A stretch of DNA of 64,000 bases, taken from contig NC_088208.1 in the NCBI RefSeq assembly GCF_037126465.1, positions 41,826,685 through 41,890,684 of the forward strand, read 5' to 3'. The notes under the pieces are model-generated. The model was not told the origin of the DNA. It was given only the letters and a program-made list of their open reading frames with translations, and did no database searches. Made by a program: the position numbers and the translations under genes. Positions 47,371 to 60,490 of this stretch are shown piece after piece (the first letter of the stretch is position 1; each line of letters opens with the position of its first letter). The stretch comes from Ornithodoros turicata. Lineage: Eukaryota > Arthropoda > Arachnida > Ixodida > Argasidae.

Positions 47371-48777
47371 CCTTTTTCGCTTTCAATATTTTGGTTTCAT
47401 TTTCGCGGTTCCTTCTGGTTTAACATAATTCGTCTATGATGTGATTGGTTCTACAGCTGAAAAAAAAAAATAAAAACGCTAAAAACCGGTGAAATAGTCC
47501 GCAGACGACATGGCAAAGCAAAACGTCGTCTGCTAGGGTGTAGAGGGAGCCTCGTTTCCAAAGTGATTTACGTGTGCGTTCACCTTAATTTGACCTAAAT
47601 TTAGTACATTTCCTGCTTACTGGTGTCATATCGTAATCTGAATCGCATCTTACAGGCTCGTCATAAAATTTGTGTTTTTTCTACGAAGTACGCGCTCTCT
47701 GAAACGGCACCCCAAACTCTCGTTTTGGCGGGTGGTGTGCTGTGTAGCTGCGCAACTTACCGTCGGCGTGTTTTGTGTGGGGTGTTGTGGCTGGTGATTT
47801 TGACAAACAATCTCTCATCGAACATCATGGTGAGTCCGGGGATTTCATCTTCATTTTGTGAACGCCCATTGCTCCTAGCAAAGCTCCTATTCTCGGTTAG
47901 GGAGGTAAAAATAGCCCACCTCACGAGCCGCGGTATGGGAACTTGAAGCCAGCTTACGGACACTGAGCCCGCATTGCTGCTTCAAGGCCTGCCATTCAGA
48001 CCTTTATTATTGCTGTTTTCCACAAGAGCTCATCAGGGGTATGCATCAACTATGTTGTGTGGTTGTGTTCTGTGCTTCAGAAGGGGTATAGCTGGCGAAG
48101 TGACGTATTGCTCATTGCAACCGTGAAACGAGATGGTACAGATATTCATTATAACTTATTGCTTATACTGCAGGTAACCTAAATGTAATGTCGGAAGCCA
48201 GTTTTCGAAATCATTCTGTGGTGTACGTGCGTTCGTTTCATCAGTATTCGTTCAGTGCTGACTTAGGCCTATGGTAGTCTAGATATGTCGTGATGCACTG
48301 TACCATTGACTGTATACACATGGTCCTGTTCAACTAGACAATCCATGTCATAGTCTGCTTCGTCTTCAAACCGTCAGGAGCAAAGTGTGCCCGAAAGTGA
48401 AATTTGGTGGTTTTGGTAGGATTTTTTTTTTTTTTTTGTCATTCAACAACGCGTATTTTGCAACACGGCTTTTCTGGTGTTTTACTGAGTTTTCAACCAA
48501 ACTGTGATGAGGAGATAAATCAGCGACTGGGAAAATGAGCTGCTAAAATGCAAATCCGTGAGGTTATCGCGTCTGGAATACACAAACGGAAATTGTAAAT
48601 TTCACGCAGTATGGAAGAACACATGCTTTAAAATGATTTTGTTTCAACATTAGTAATTCAGTGCAGTGAAGTGCGTTTTCTGCGGATTTGTTTGAGCGCG
48701 CGCAGTTGAAGGGAGGAGGCGATCATAGCACGTGACATGCTTCTCCAGGCAACAGAAGACAGGCTCCCGCTTGACAA
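47371..48777 (+). other. Intergenic region upstream of boule
   Basis: Gene-free; likely holds the boule promoter and 5' UTR, but no TATA box or initiator could be assigned with confidence. An ORF at 47623-47946 has no recognisable motif. Confidence 0.4.
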
Positions 48778-48816
48778 ATGGCAACGCGGTTCCCCGCTGG
48801 CCATCCGATGGTTCAG
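48778..48816 (+). CDS. boule: Boule candidate start exon
   Basis: ATG GCA ACG ... CAG gives MATRFPAGHPMVQ, exactly 13 codons, then donor gtaaat. It joins the next exon in phase 0. No conserved motif, so the choice rests on phase, donor and position. Confidence 0.5.
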
Positions 48817-51800
48817 GTAAATATCTTGGTTAACGGGGCACGAGTAAGCTCGAGCTAGTGCGTGCAGTCAATACAGGAAGGTGAGACGCTACATGACACC
48901 GTCAGGGCCGTGATTGAATACGGTGGTTCTACTCATAGCATATGCTATGCTGAACTTGTTGAACGAATAAGCAACATTTAAAACACACGTTTTGAATTTA
49001 TTTGTGCTCTGTCTCAGGTATCGAGGGCGATTTGTGCATATCGGTGGTGAAAACAGATATATATTTTCGTGTTTCTTTCTTTTCTAATCCAGTATTGCTT
49101 TGCTGCTAGCCTGCTACGTTTTTAAATTTGCCGGCGTTTGCTTTGATGGCGCCTTCAACTCGTTCGCGATTTGAAGGGGAACACTTTAGTGGAGATCACA
49201 AACCGCGACAGATTGGCAGTGTACATACGTTGGTGTATACATCAAGATTTGGGATGTCGCACCAGCTCACTTTCGACAAGACCGGACTTGGAGTTCAAAA
49301 CTAACGTTGTTGATGCGTTTTAAACTGCTCGGCACTGCAGTGTGGGAGATTTATGACTCACGAATTTATTGTATGTTTGAACAAATGGTACATGAGTAGA
49401 AAAGGCTGTCAGGAAGGCTTACGGTTGGGAAGACTCTATGCTATTTTGTTGAGGCAGTTAAATCCTGTCAATCAGCAAGACCTGGACAGTTAAAAAAGAA
49501 AAAAAAGTCAGAATTGATTAGATACTTTTAAAAGTGGTGACACTACCACCTTTATGGACATTTGTGTGATGGCAGACTTTTGCCACTTGAGCTGATGTGA
49601 CAACAAGATGGAACTCTGTAATGACAATTTATCAACCACGAAAGAACCAAAAGTGGCTACAAGTGAAATGTCCTGTCTTGCAATGATGTTGTTTTCCCGT
49701 TGCGACCACAGCACGAGGTCAGTGAAGTAGTTGTAATGCCGATTTGAATCTCGTTTTCAACTCGAGGTTCAAAACCAAAGAGGAGAAAGTGGGGCGAGAA
49801 TCGTGTTGAGCCTTGTTTCGCTGTGTTAGTGAAAAACGTTATGTCTGAAATGTGCTCATCCCATTTGGAGGGGTTGTCAAAGCACTACCGTTCGCTTGGT
49901 GAAAGTAAGGACATGATGTCTTGTGTTCAATGCCGGTCGTAGTGAAAAATTTCTTCATAGTTTGACTGACATATCCTGAACCTTGGTCGGAAACAATAGT
50001 TAGTGGCGTACCAAAGTTGCTGTTTACTTTTTCCTTGAGTCACAGTATAAGTAAATCAATCTCAGTAGAAATGTGTGCTGCTGTTATGACCTACTGTTCA
50101 AAGAACCAGTGTGATCAAGTTCTGTGACATTGTGTTGAGTTGAATAAATTCTATGCCATCTGGAACTGTAAAAGAGCAACCTTTAATTGTGACTATGGAA
50201 GCGATTTGTTAACAGCAAGTTTAGCCCAAGTGAATCTGCTTTTCAGTCAGCGAGCAACAGCACAGAAGGTGGCACACTGAATGCTCCCCGATATGGCACT
50301 GTGGTTCCCAAGAGGATATTTGTTGGGGGAATCTCTGCCAGTGTGAGTCGAGTTCTCCCATCTACCTTCCACAATGACCTAACAGAGGACTCTTGTGTTT
50401 GCAGACAACTGAGGCAGAACTACATGAGCTTTTCTCGCGTTTTGGTGTCGTAACAAATGCCAAGATTATCTTGGACCGGGCTGGTGTGTCAAAAGGGTGA
50501 GTGGTACTCTCGCATATTTTAAGCCTTTATATGATTTAAACATTAGGTTTAATATCACTAACTAAATCTCATGTCTTAAAGGTCAGCCCAACTGTGTGTG
50601 AAACCACCCTTCATTTCCAGAAAATGACCCCATATTTTAAATAATCGTAAATTAACCATCCCGAAACACACATGGGGGCAGCTATTTTTATGACAGAATT
50701 GGTTGGGCGGTCTATACCGCTGACGTAAGTGGTATCAGTGGTATCATACGGGAATGTAGCCAAGCGATGGTGGCATCTGCTCGACCGGCTTCTTGATTGC
50801 AGTGTTTTTTTTTTATTTGTGGGATGGTTTGCCAATGCCAGAACATATTGTTACCTCTTGTACGCTTAGGATTCATCCAATTGTGCTGTCGCGGCTAACT
50901 GCCGAAGAGCGCCATGAACAGCATGTATTGCCAAACAAGCTGTGCTACGCCTACCCGTGAAAGATATTTTTGTTGGAATTATACTTATTTTTCATAAAGT
51001 AAGTCAATTGCTCGCTTAATTGCGAGACTTGACTCTCGTATCGTAACTGCTGCATCACTTGCTGCTTGCCAAGTCACACACTATGTCTCTCTTGAATGCC
51101 TGGCGTTAGATTTTCCAGGAACAGTAATTAATTCTTCTTTAAGGGCATTATAATCGACACTGTATTGTATACACACTGTAGGTATTTACGTAGCAGTAGA
51201 TTCATGGTGAACGTATTTGCTGAAATTGTACATTGTCGAGAGAGCAAGCAGTTGATACAAGAACAAACAAGATACTTATACTGCAGTCAGACTGACTAAT
51301 TTAGTGTCACTTTCAGCGAGTGACACTTGCACTTAATGTCATTCCTATGCTGTCACACGACATCTTTTAGTGACACTCGGCAGAAAGTGCACTAACGATT
51401 TAGTGCAAACTCACTCAGTTGTCTACGGCGGACAAAGTGTGTAGCCTCGATGGCAGGCTTTGTGGTATTGAGAAAATGCGAGGTATTTTCAACAGTGTGA
51501 GATGGTGCCAAAAAGACATGTCATTACTCTCGTTAACAGCCAGTAACAACTTTGCCGTATCAGCGATCCAGAGACGGCAATTTTTTGTTGTGGCACATGT
51601 TTGAGGCCAATTTGTTTAATGTTGGAAGAAAATTAACAGCAAGTGTTTCTAAATCAAAGAAAACATTCTGAGGAAGGTACTATGGCGCACGCCTAGAAAT
51701 TTTGGCGCCGTTTATTCTTATCTATCGGAATTGCCATCACTTCAAAAGTGACTCAAGCCGTGTAGCACGCACGTAGTGAAAGTGACATTTGCTGGTTGGA

Positions 51801-54800
51801 GTGCACTACATGAAAATGACACTAAATCATCCCGTGTGACTGGGGTATACATTGAGGACATAATGGCTTTTGAGAGCTCAAGAGCAGGACAAAGAAGGAA
51901 GGGAAAAATAAAGGCGTCCTACATTGCATCTTTGCATCTTCCGCTGGTTCACAAGACCAATGCAGTCATGCCACAACACATTAATCAATCACTAAAAAAA
52001 GATAATTATGATGAGTTGCTTGCATACATCATCTGGCTACGTCATTATTACATCTGGATCTGATATTGGTTTCAACAGCCAGGTTACTTTTAGTATTAAT
52101 GCACATTTCCACACATTCCGCAGATACTGTAGTTTTACACGTAACACGTAATTTTATTGCAGTAAACAGAGATCATAGAACTGACTGACTGATCTGCATA
52201 ATAAAGGACACTGCAAGATGGACAAATCCTTGGTGCAGTTGAGGTGTTCTGTGGTCAATAGCGAAAATGAGGTCATACCCCACTAATCAATGAGAGGCGT
52301 TGCAACCAGGGTGTCGAAACCGCAAAGAATACGGGTTCACGTTGCTTGAATTTCGTTCCAGCCATGCCAAAAATCGGTTCAACGCTTCCGTTTTATGTGT
52401 CACATGAAACCGCGTTTATGAGAAAATGCGTGGCTTAGGTAGCTTACTGCTGTTGTCTGCATTGACATTTTTAGTGGTCAGGTATCCCCTTTAGTGAGAG
52501 AGGGGGAAATTGATGCAAATAGCATTCACGTTAATGCTACTCTATGCTTTGTCGAACGCTTTGCTTGACTTTTATACATAGCTGTTTCTCAAAGTCGTCT
52601 TCTGCCATCCTACAGCCGTGGTCCCTCGCGCAGCCAATATGACAATTGCATTAGTGTCAGGTCCACATATACTGTGTAGTCCATGACCAAGGAAACCCAT
52701 CTGTGGTTAGCAATACCACAGTATATGTGAGCTGTGGTTATTTCCTCCGTATTTGAGGGAAAAAAGTGAACATTGTTTGGTACAGGTCACTGGAACTCAT
52801 CCAGAACTATCGTCAAACGAAGTAAGCCGCCATTAGGCGTCCCTGAGTTGCCCGACCAGAACTAACAGAGCCCGCTAGTTTTGGCGGAAGAGATCTGAGC
52901 AATTTTTTTTGGCTCATGTTTGCCGATTTTCAAAGTGTGTACCAAACAAAGACACGTGAGACGTGCCAAAAAATGATTAAAACATATAATCACGGGTCAT
53001 ATCTTATGTTTTTCATTGTTCCGATATGGTTGTTTGAAACCAGCCTCTGCTTAGGTTTCGGTTTCTATGCCGTAGCCGTCAAGCTAAAAAACGCGTCAAA
53101 TAACTTGAATTAGTGAGTATATCGGCGATTTCAAGGGTTTGTTGGTTAGCAATGTCTTTAAAAGGAGGTGAAATCCGGAAGCTTCCACGTTCAATTTCGG
53201 AAGTCAGCAACAGCAACATGCCCACTAAATGTATCACAGAGAGAGGGGATCAGGAGTATCTTTCCGCAAGTCTACCTTTCCTACTTTCATCTGTGTGAAA
53301 TTCTTCCAATATATGTTTGAATGAATTAAGTTTGTCTTTCCGTGGCCGTGGAACCTTGTGCATCAGAGTACCAATGTACACAAATGCTCCTTTATTCTTG
53401 TAATATTGATTCAATCTTATAAATTGAGAAATTTTTTTACTAACAGAGCCTCGACTAAAGGGCACATGCCGTTGAACACCCACTGCTCCCAGAGCGGCCA
53501 CCCACCTTATCCCAGTTACTTACAATGGTCCGACACCATCTGTCATGTTGTTCTTCCATTCAAGAAAAGGTACTGAGCAAATAACTGCATTTCAGATACA
53601 AGTACACACACATAAAGAAGCACCTTGTATTTTCCTCAAGATACACAATACAAGCACTCAGGCACTTTCACTCTACCCATATGCCAAGCAGAAACTGCAC
53701 TATCCCATGAACAGCTGTACACGGGAAGGCTCAGTTGTGATGGGGATGCATGCACCTGTATGCTGTAGAACCGCTTTGTAAATCACTTTCTGCACACAAG
53801 ATGAGGGAGTGGAGTGACGGTGATGTGGCGTGCTCCTATTCGTGGAGAAGCCCATTGCACCACGTGCGAGCAGCGAAAAAGGTAAACAAGCTGTACCAGA
53901 GTTGTTTGTAGTTGATACTTTGATGCCGCAGTACCGAAGCACCATCTTCAGGACTTTTAAAAGTAACGCGTTACTTTCAAGTCACATTTCGGCGCTGGAC
54001 TTGTATCCTGTCTGATAGGGATAGTTTACCCGCATACCATTCAGGACTTGGCATCACCTCCTGCGTGCCCCCAAATCACCCAAGGCACTGTACGCTACCC
54101 CTTCCCAAGAGGGACGTGGATGTCCCGAATATCTCAGTCGCTGAAGCATTATGTACGAGGGGTCAAACCGGGACTTTCTGTCTCCTGAGTGTGCAAATGG
54201 CTCGTGCTACTTCTTTTTCGTCATTTTCACACGCGACAGGCCTCCAAAGTTTGTGCAAAACAGAAGACACGTGCTGGACAAGATGGCCGACAACGAGGTG
54301 AGCATGCACATGGAACAGCGAATTGTCATCAAGTTTCTCGTGAATGGAGGCGTCAAGTCATCTGAGTCATCATTTTCAGCGACTTTTCGATTTCTAATCA
54401 GCTGTCAGGTGAACGACCTCGTAACATTCTGATGCAAAATGCTTCGTGCACGCACAACTGCTGCCTTGATAAGTTGAGAGAACTCAACCACTGGTTTTGT
54501 ACCAATCAATCGCACACAAAATCAACTGGTAACTAAGTACAAAGCATCTTTGTTGTCAGCATACCTGCTCGTACGGAGAGGAGCACGGCATTCTCACGAT
54601 TCTCTCACACCGCATCTCTCACAAGTGACACCTTAGAGGGTGTACTGACGAGAACGGTGCTTGTATGTATGGGCGATTTGAGTCATTTCGCTTTCAGCCT
54701 GGCGATTGTGAACAAGCCAAAAAGAGCCAAAGCTTTAGCGGGTGATCAGACGGCAAACCAGGAAATCCATTTCTTCGTAAATACAGGGTATTTGTCCAAA

Positions 54801-56216
54801 CTATTTCGGAGCTACATTCAGTAGGCACTAATTCTTGTGCTGGGTCGCTTTTGTTGTGATCTGTGACAGTGAATTTTCCCCGGAGCTGACCTTTAAAAAA
54901 CCAACCACACAGTGCTCTTCCAAAACCTCCTGTATTTCCCCCTTGGTTTCTCAACAACTCTTTTGACTCATCCAGATAAACATAGAGCATCTCATGTCCC
55001 ATTGTCAAATGTCAAATTAAGAAAGTCTATATGTCCATCATTTTGGGTGCGGGCAGCCAAGCAACTGTTACTTCGGAGGCAAGCTTTGAAATGGACGCAT
55101 ATCGAGGATGCGATACAGTACTGGGTGATTTCATGCCGAATCAGGCAGGGTGGTCCAGTCTACCTTTCAGATTATTTTCGTTCCAATATACAGGGTGGTC
55201 CACCAACCATGATAGAAATTCATAGTAAAAAACGTAGGCCCCAGAGAGACATGCGGGCAAGGGATTTTTTTCTGCCAATAACTTTTGCCACATATTGGTA
55301 ACATTTTTATTTCATTTCATTGACAGAAAGTTAATTTCTTGAATTGAACTTCGAAATTTCGCAAAGCAACCTAACGTTTTCTTTGCGGAAATGGGTTCCC
55401 CGTTGTCATTTTACTCAGTATAGCACATTATCCCACTCGTAACGCAATGGCAATTGCCGAAATAAATTTGCGGAAAATCCGTGGAAATGAGCCCTTGGGT
55501 CCGCCTCTTTTTTGACGGCTCGTAGTTTGAGCGCAAATCTGCGAAGAAAGGACGGTACATTGACACGCACCATGGTGCAGGATGTCATAAATGGTGGATT
55601 GACTCTTTTTCTCTATTATATGAAGCAATATAAAATGAGTGCATGCCCACCTTCCATCTTGGATGTGCTGGGCAAACAACAGCTTTATTTTTGTGATGAA
55701 ACTAATGATGATCAGAGTGTTCTCTGTCCCCATTGCTCGCAGTAATTTGGAGCATCACAGTTGTCCAGAAAGGTAAATACTGGTGGCACAACGGAGTTAA
55801 TCTTTGCAAAATTTTATTGAGTATTCTGTAAAAAATTACTCTAAAGATTGAGTTTTTGTTTACAAATAGAGCTGCAGGTATAACATTTTACTGCACAAAG
55901 CTACCATGACGTGGAAATATTTTTCAGGTACGGTTTTGTTACCTTTGATACAGAAGAAGATGCGCAACGAGCTCAGGCCTCTGTAAGTGCAAATTTGGTC
56001 TTACTATGTAAAGGGTCACTCAAAACTGTGTGACACTTTTTTCAATATTCCTTTTGCATTGCGACAGTGGATCATTTGAGTCAGGTAGTTTATTTATTTT
56101 TTTGTGTTGTTGTTGTGTACAAAATTTATCTTCTTATGGGTTTGCATTCTTTGAAGGCAAGCAACCTAACATTGAGGGACAGACGACTCAACATTGCTCC
56201 AGCTATCAAGAAACAG
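48778..56216 (+). CDS. boule: Boule/DAZ-family germline RNA-binding protein, 5' part, 5 exons
   Basis: Translational regulator acting on mRNA in germ cells (meiotic entry and spermatogenesis in known animals). Exons 48778-48816, 50247-50342, 50405-50496, 55928-55982, 56157-56216; phases agree and give 114 residues with no stop. Residues 27-42 are APRYGTVVPKRIFVGG plus I: the conserved Boule lead-in and RNP2. RNP1 is KGYGFVTF at 75-82, split by an intron after the Gly. The RRM closes with LRDRRLNIAPAIKKQ, the Boule counterpart being KLNIGPAIRKQ. Length and spacing match human BOLL without gaps in this part. The DAZ-repeat / C-terminal part was not recognised in 56217-64000, so it is probably downstream. 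Musashi or other hnRNP-type RRMs are less likely because of the RYGTV lead-in and DRAGVSKGYGFVTF. Confidence 0.92.
48817..50246 (+). other. Boule intron 1
   Basis: 1.43 kb; no repeats or coding motifs recognised. Exists only if the start exon at 48778 is correct. Confidence 0.4.
50247..50342 (+). CDS. boule: Boule exon, RNP2
   Basis: Encodes NAPRYGTVVPKRIFVGGIS. Acceptor tttcag, donor gtgagt at 50343; 32 full codons. Confidence 0.93.
50405..50496 (+). CDS. boule: Boule exon, RRM middle
   Basis: Encodes TTEAELHELFSRFGVVTNAK then IILDRAGVSKG. Acceptor ttgcag, donor gtgagt at 50497; intron before it is 62 bases, intron after it 5.4 kb. Confidence 0.93.
51299..51827. mobile_element. MITE-like element with ATTTAGTGTCA ends
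   Basis: ATTTAGTGTCACTTTCA at the left and, reversed, ATTTAGTGTCATTTTCA at the right (16 of 17). GTGACACT and GTGCACT words repeat near both ends. No clear target duplication. Confidence 0.65.
54153..54370 (+). mobile_element. mariner fragment, 5' end only
   Basis: TACGAGGGG followed by TCAAACCGGGACTTT (an internal gap in the repeat compared with 31844), then MADNEVSMHMEQRIVIKFLV and NGGVKSSE, the transposase N terminus of the same family as the element at 31844-33782. Stops after the helix-turn-helix start. Confidence 0.85.
55928..55982 (+). CDS. boule: Boule exon, RNP1
   Basis: Encodes YGFVTFDTEEDAQRAQAS. Acceptor tttttcag, donor gtaagt at 55983. Confidence 0.93.
56157..56216 (+). CDS. 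boule: Boule exon, end of RRM
   Basis: Encodes ASNLTLRDRRLNIAPAIKKQ in 20 full codons. Acceptor ttgaag is atypical in its tract but is the only one preserving phase and the length of the BOLL alignment. Donor gtaagg at 56217. Confidence 0.85.
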
Positions 56217-57728
56217 GTAAGGTCATCATATATCAGAGGGGCAATTATACACTCATGATTGTCCTTCAGTTTAGAAAAAGCCAATAATTTCTAGTGAATT
56301 TGAAGGGATCAACATCATGAAATATAATGTCTGACAAAGGCAATTAGATTGATGCTGGTACAGAGGAACATGTCACAGCCAGCTAGAGTTGTGTGATATT
56401 TGTGCTGCGTGACAGTCAATGTATAAGTACATAAAACCAAACTAGTGCTCCTGGTGAAAGAGAGATACCCCTTTTGTCTCATGACAAAATTGGTTATCTG
56501 TACTTTAAGCATATGAAATTTATATCATTAGAAAAGTAGTACTATAATACAGAACAAATACAAGTTTTCTCGTTAAAATTGGGTGTGGTGGTTTTCAGGA
56601 TCCGATTTACATTTTCTCGTGCACATTTGTCAGGCACATTTTCTCGTGCATGATTCTAACTAATATATCTCCTCTACAAAATTATCTACAGCATCGCAAA
56701 ATGTATAATTTGAAGGCGGTCTTAATAGGCTTTCGTTCGATGTAAAACTCCAACTCCGATGTATATCTTTCCTGAAACAAGGCTGGGAAGTTTGAGAGAA
56801 ATTGCGCTGTTGGCAAATGTTGCCATTTTTTATGGATATTGTGGCGTGGATTACCTTGTCACTTTAGTGATAATGTTTCAGTTCTACATGTGTAGAATGC
56901 ACTAAAAGTCTTGCATCTGTTACTTCTACGTAGAGCAATCGAGGCACTCTCAAAGTGCAAGTGCAATCCTTCTTGGCTAATCGCTGAAGCTCGCGCAGCA
57001 AATATTTTGTTCATTTATTTTTTCTCGACAACCATCGCTATCTCAAGTGTAGACAATTTCACTCACGATTGTCTAGATCGAAAACGCACGTCTGGTCGGA
57101 AGCATCTTTATTGTCCGACTGCTTCTCCTCTTTCGAGGATGTACATGGTATTGGCTTACATAAACATATATCGGGGTTGGGGGGCCTCTGGGCACGTCTG
57201 AATCACGTGGCGGATTGGCGCCGTGCTTTTGTCTTTTCTTCAACTCGAAGTGCTCGAGTTTCGCACGTTTACGCAAGTTTATCATCACAGGGGTGGTGCT
57301 TTCACATAAAAAACTAACGAAAATCCAAGAACCCAAGGAGACTGCCTTGCTTGAACTGAAATGAAATCACCCTAAGATGTGCTCCAAGGTAAAAGGAACA
57401 AGCTTCGTGCGTCTGTGGCACCAAATGTAAAAGATAGAAGGAAAAAGTACAACCACACACTTCTGTGGTGCCAAGTGCGTACATTTAGTTGAGGTGCTAC
57501 TATTTGGTCAATCACCATCAGTGATGGAAGTGCTGCGCCACTTGCTCCATACAGCGGCAATAATTGGGCGGTGCGCCATCCTGTGCCAAGTTTGGGCCAA
57601 AACACGGCGTAGGCAAAACAGGCGGCGCAGTCCACGGAGATCGCACGCGTAAAGAGAATACTAAACCCGTAGTGAACGAGTGAGAGGAAGCTGTCGCAGC
57701 GACTTAGCCCCAGCCAAGCAGTATAAGG

Positions 57729-59590
57729 TAGGGATGGAACGATATTTTATGTATGCGATGTTATCTCATATTACATGCATAAGGATATCGATACGACCTG
57801 TTAGAAATATCGTTAAAGCCGTGGCACGCGAAGAAGATGTGAAAGAGGTTTTTGTCCCTCTTGATTTGGTTTCATTTTGGCGGTCTGAAGGGCGAGGATG
57901 GGGAGACAGTTAAACAAGGATGCCAATATTAGAGGATAGATGATTAGGGGATATCAGTGTTGACGTTGCCTAATTTTTTAACCGCGTTGAGTTGGAGTCT
58001 ATGGCAGCAAACACCACTCGAGTGTATTGGATGCGTGCTCTTTTTTCGCGTGCATAATGCTTTCAGTCACTCTCGAATGACCGTGTCTGTTGTGTCGAGG
58101 CAAATGTTTAGATGCCGCTTTTTAGAAACACAGGGACATTTTTCAGGAATCCAGCTCTTTGGCATTCTTTGGAGCTGAGTGATGTTTCAGTTGATATTTT
58201 CAAGATGAGTTAGTACAGAAATGAAAACGTAAAGGTACGGTGAAGTGAAACTTGCAGAGAGGCTACAGTCTTGCAGTAAGATAAACCACATGAGCATATT
58301 ATACCTGATAGCACTAGTTGACATTAGTAGTGGACAAATGACGATAGTGAACAAGCACAAGAAAAGTCATTTTCAGACAGGTTGTGTGCCACTGCAACAC
58401 TGTCGCCAACACATTCTACAGTGCTCGGCGGTTTTAGGCTTTCCAGATTCCACAGATATGCCATGGCGTCGTTCGTTTGGAACTTCTTCACTTGTGACCA
58501 GGGATCGGAACCGGTATTTTTTGCCAGTTCAGGTATATTGGTTCGGTTTGGTTTAGCTCCGCTGAACCGAAAGTATCAGCTTGAACCGGTTTAGGTATAT
58601 AGGTTTGGTTCAGGTTCGGCTCAGGGAGACACCCCCAAGAAAAAAATGCGTCTAGCGGTCGGGACATTTACAGGGATTGGATCCTATACTTTCTTTGGCT
58701 CACGTTTAACCGTTTTATTGGCAGTAATATTGCCTCATGAAAGCGAGCTTACCCTCACCGTACATGGTTGTAAGAGAAAGGTGTGAGATAACCGTTTCAA
58801 GTGCAAAAAACCTTTCATGAAAGCAGGTGTAAACACAAGTAATAAACACATCTATTATTTACCCGATATTTTACTGTATTGTACTCTCGTGGTCGTCTGC
58901 TCAAAACGAAAAGCCAAGTGCTCGAAGCCTTTTTGCAGAACCTGGTCAGGGCCCTGTTTTGCTCCATCAAAAAACTGGCGCTACAGTCACAAACTTTTAC
59001 CATCGTACAAAAAGTAAATAAACGAAAAAGTCTGTAGTGCTATTTCACATGTGAACCAACTCCCGAACCTGCAACCGTATCGATTTTCCTCGGTTCAGTT
59101 CCGGTTCGGTTCAAGACAAGCAAAAGAAAATTGTTCGGGTTCAACAGAAAAGAACGTTTTTTTCCAGTTTTCGGTTCGGGTTCAGTTCTGGTTCCGATCC
59201 CTGCTTGTGACAAGTCGGGGATTGCGAAATGTGTGACAAGTATGTCAAGACAAGTGATGATACATACCACTAACCTTTGTGAGCACTTGATGAGATGACA
59301 ACTACAGTAAAAGCAGAAAATTAGTATGTAAGAGCAGCACTACTAGAGTACTCTCCACGTCCACGTCATGTGGTATGCCAGCAACAGGGAGACTTTTTTT
59401 CAATTGTTCAAATAAAGGCCTGACGGCTTTTCAAATATCGATACGTATACCGATATTTCTTTTCAAGACACTGCCATATACCGATAATTTATCTACACAA
59501 ATATAGATATTTTAATCGATTTTATCGATTAATTTTTTTACGTTGTTCATATTTATCGATATCGAAGGTTTCGATATTGTTGCATCACTC
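57729..59590. mobile_element. Degraded hAT-like element carrying a second hAT
   Basis: Left AGGGATGGAACGATAT and, reversed from the right, AGTGATGCAACAATAT agree at 13 of 16. Flanking 8-mers GTATAAGG (57721-57728) and GTCTCAGG (59591-59598) agree at six of eight. Many ATCGAT words near the ends. Non-coding. Confidence 0.6.
58499..59203. mobile_element. hAT MITE, 705 bp, GGTTCGG-rich
   Basis: CAGGGATCGGAACCGG at the left and GGTTCCGATCCCTG at the right; exact 8-bp duplication CTTGTGAC at 58491-58498 and 59204-59211, diagnostic of hAT. Subterminal GGTTCGG / CCGAACC words recur near both ends and may be transposase-binding sites. Confidence 0.92.
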
Positions 59591-60407
59591 GTCTCAGGAC
59601 GCACATGTGCTCCGCCACTTTGACATTCCAACGATTGCGCTGTTCGTTTTCTGTAATTTTTGTGTTTTCCTCAAGCGCAGGGACATTTTGCCGTCAAGTA
59701 TACACCAACTAACTTGTATTTTGCTTCTATGTTCATTGTTAGCTGAGCTGGGAGGCACAGGGTGTGATCTCCACACTATAGGACCGTTTAGGCCTATGGT
59801 TGGCGGTCACTAACTTGCTGATCGTATGTGGACACGCAGTACACTAACTCTTGAGAAGCGACTACTCGAGGATGGGCTCCCTGATCTCGTGCCTCTAAAT
59901 TAGGTGGAAGACACAAGGGAACTGCAATTAACGTGGCAAGCATACACTCCCGAGGCCATCGGATGACGAAGCTGCGCCATGCTGTGCCAATTTTTTCCTG
60001 CACCATTCATCACAGCTGATTGGGCTTGTGTTGTGGGCTAGCCGGTGACAGTATACTCAGAGAGGGGCAGGAGCAGAGCAGGTTATGGAGTGCTATTTGC
60101 AACCCGGCTGGTGCGCATTGCCTCTTTGTATCATTCATAGTAGCCCAGAAAAGTACATAAGGCGTATTAGTGTCTTTCTTCTTCGCAATTTGTGGCATCA
60201 AGCTTTTGAAATATCACTGTTTCTGGTACAATGAGAGAAATCACGGTCCCTGTGAATTTTGTTGTATCGTGGTCTGACTAACACCTTTGCTATCCTGTAA
60301 GTTGACTTCATTGTTCTGCACTGTTTGGTAGCGTGTATAGACGTGTTCAACCTAAGAATGGGTGGAGAAACTTTAAATATGCAAATAACTATTGTCAAAC
60401 ATAAGTA

Positions 60408-60490
60408 CAGTCTAAACTCGTTAATACGACCATGGCCGTTCCCACAGTTTTTGGTCATAAAGTGAATTGTCATATTAACGAGCACCATGT
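60408..60490. mobile_element. Short pogo-like foldback remnant
   Basis: TA then CAGTCTAAACTCGTTAATAC, and about 50 bases on an inverted ATTAACGAGCACCATG. Probably an internally deleted relative of the TA-flanked family. Confidence 0.45.

Larger units (their letters stand above)
50497..55927 (+). other. 5.4-kb boule intron
   Basis: Includes the foldback element 51299-51827 and the mariner fragment at 54153. A TACAGGGTGGTCCACC word near 55190 looks like one end of a CAGGGTG-type MITE without a found partner. 51828-54140 shows nothing else. Confidence 0.55.
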
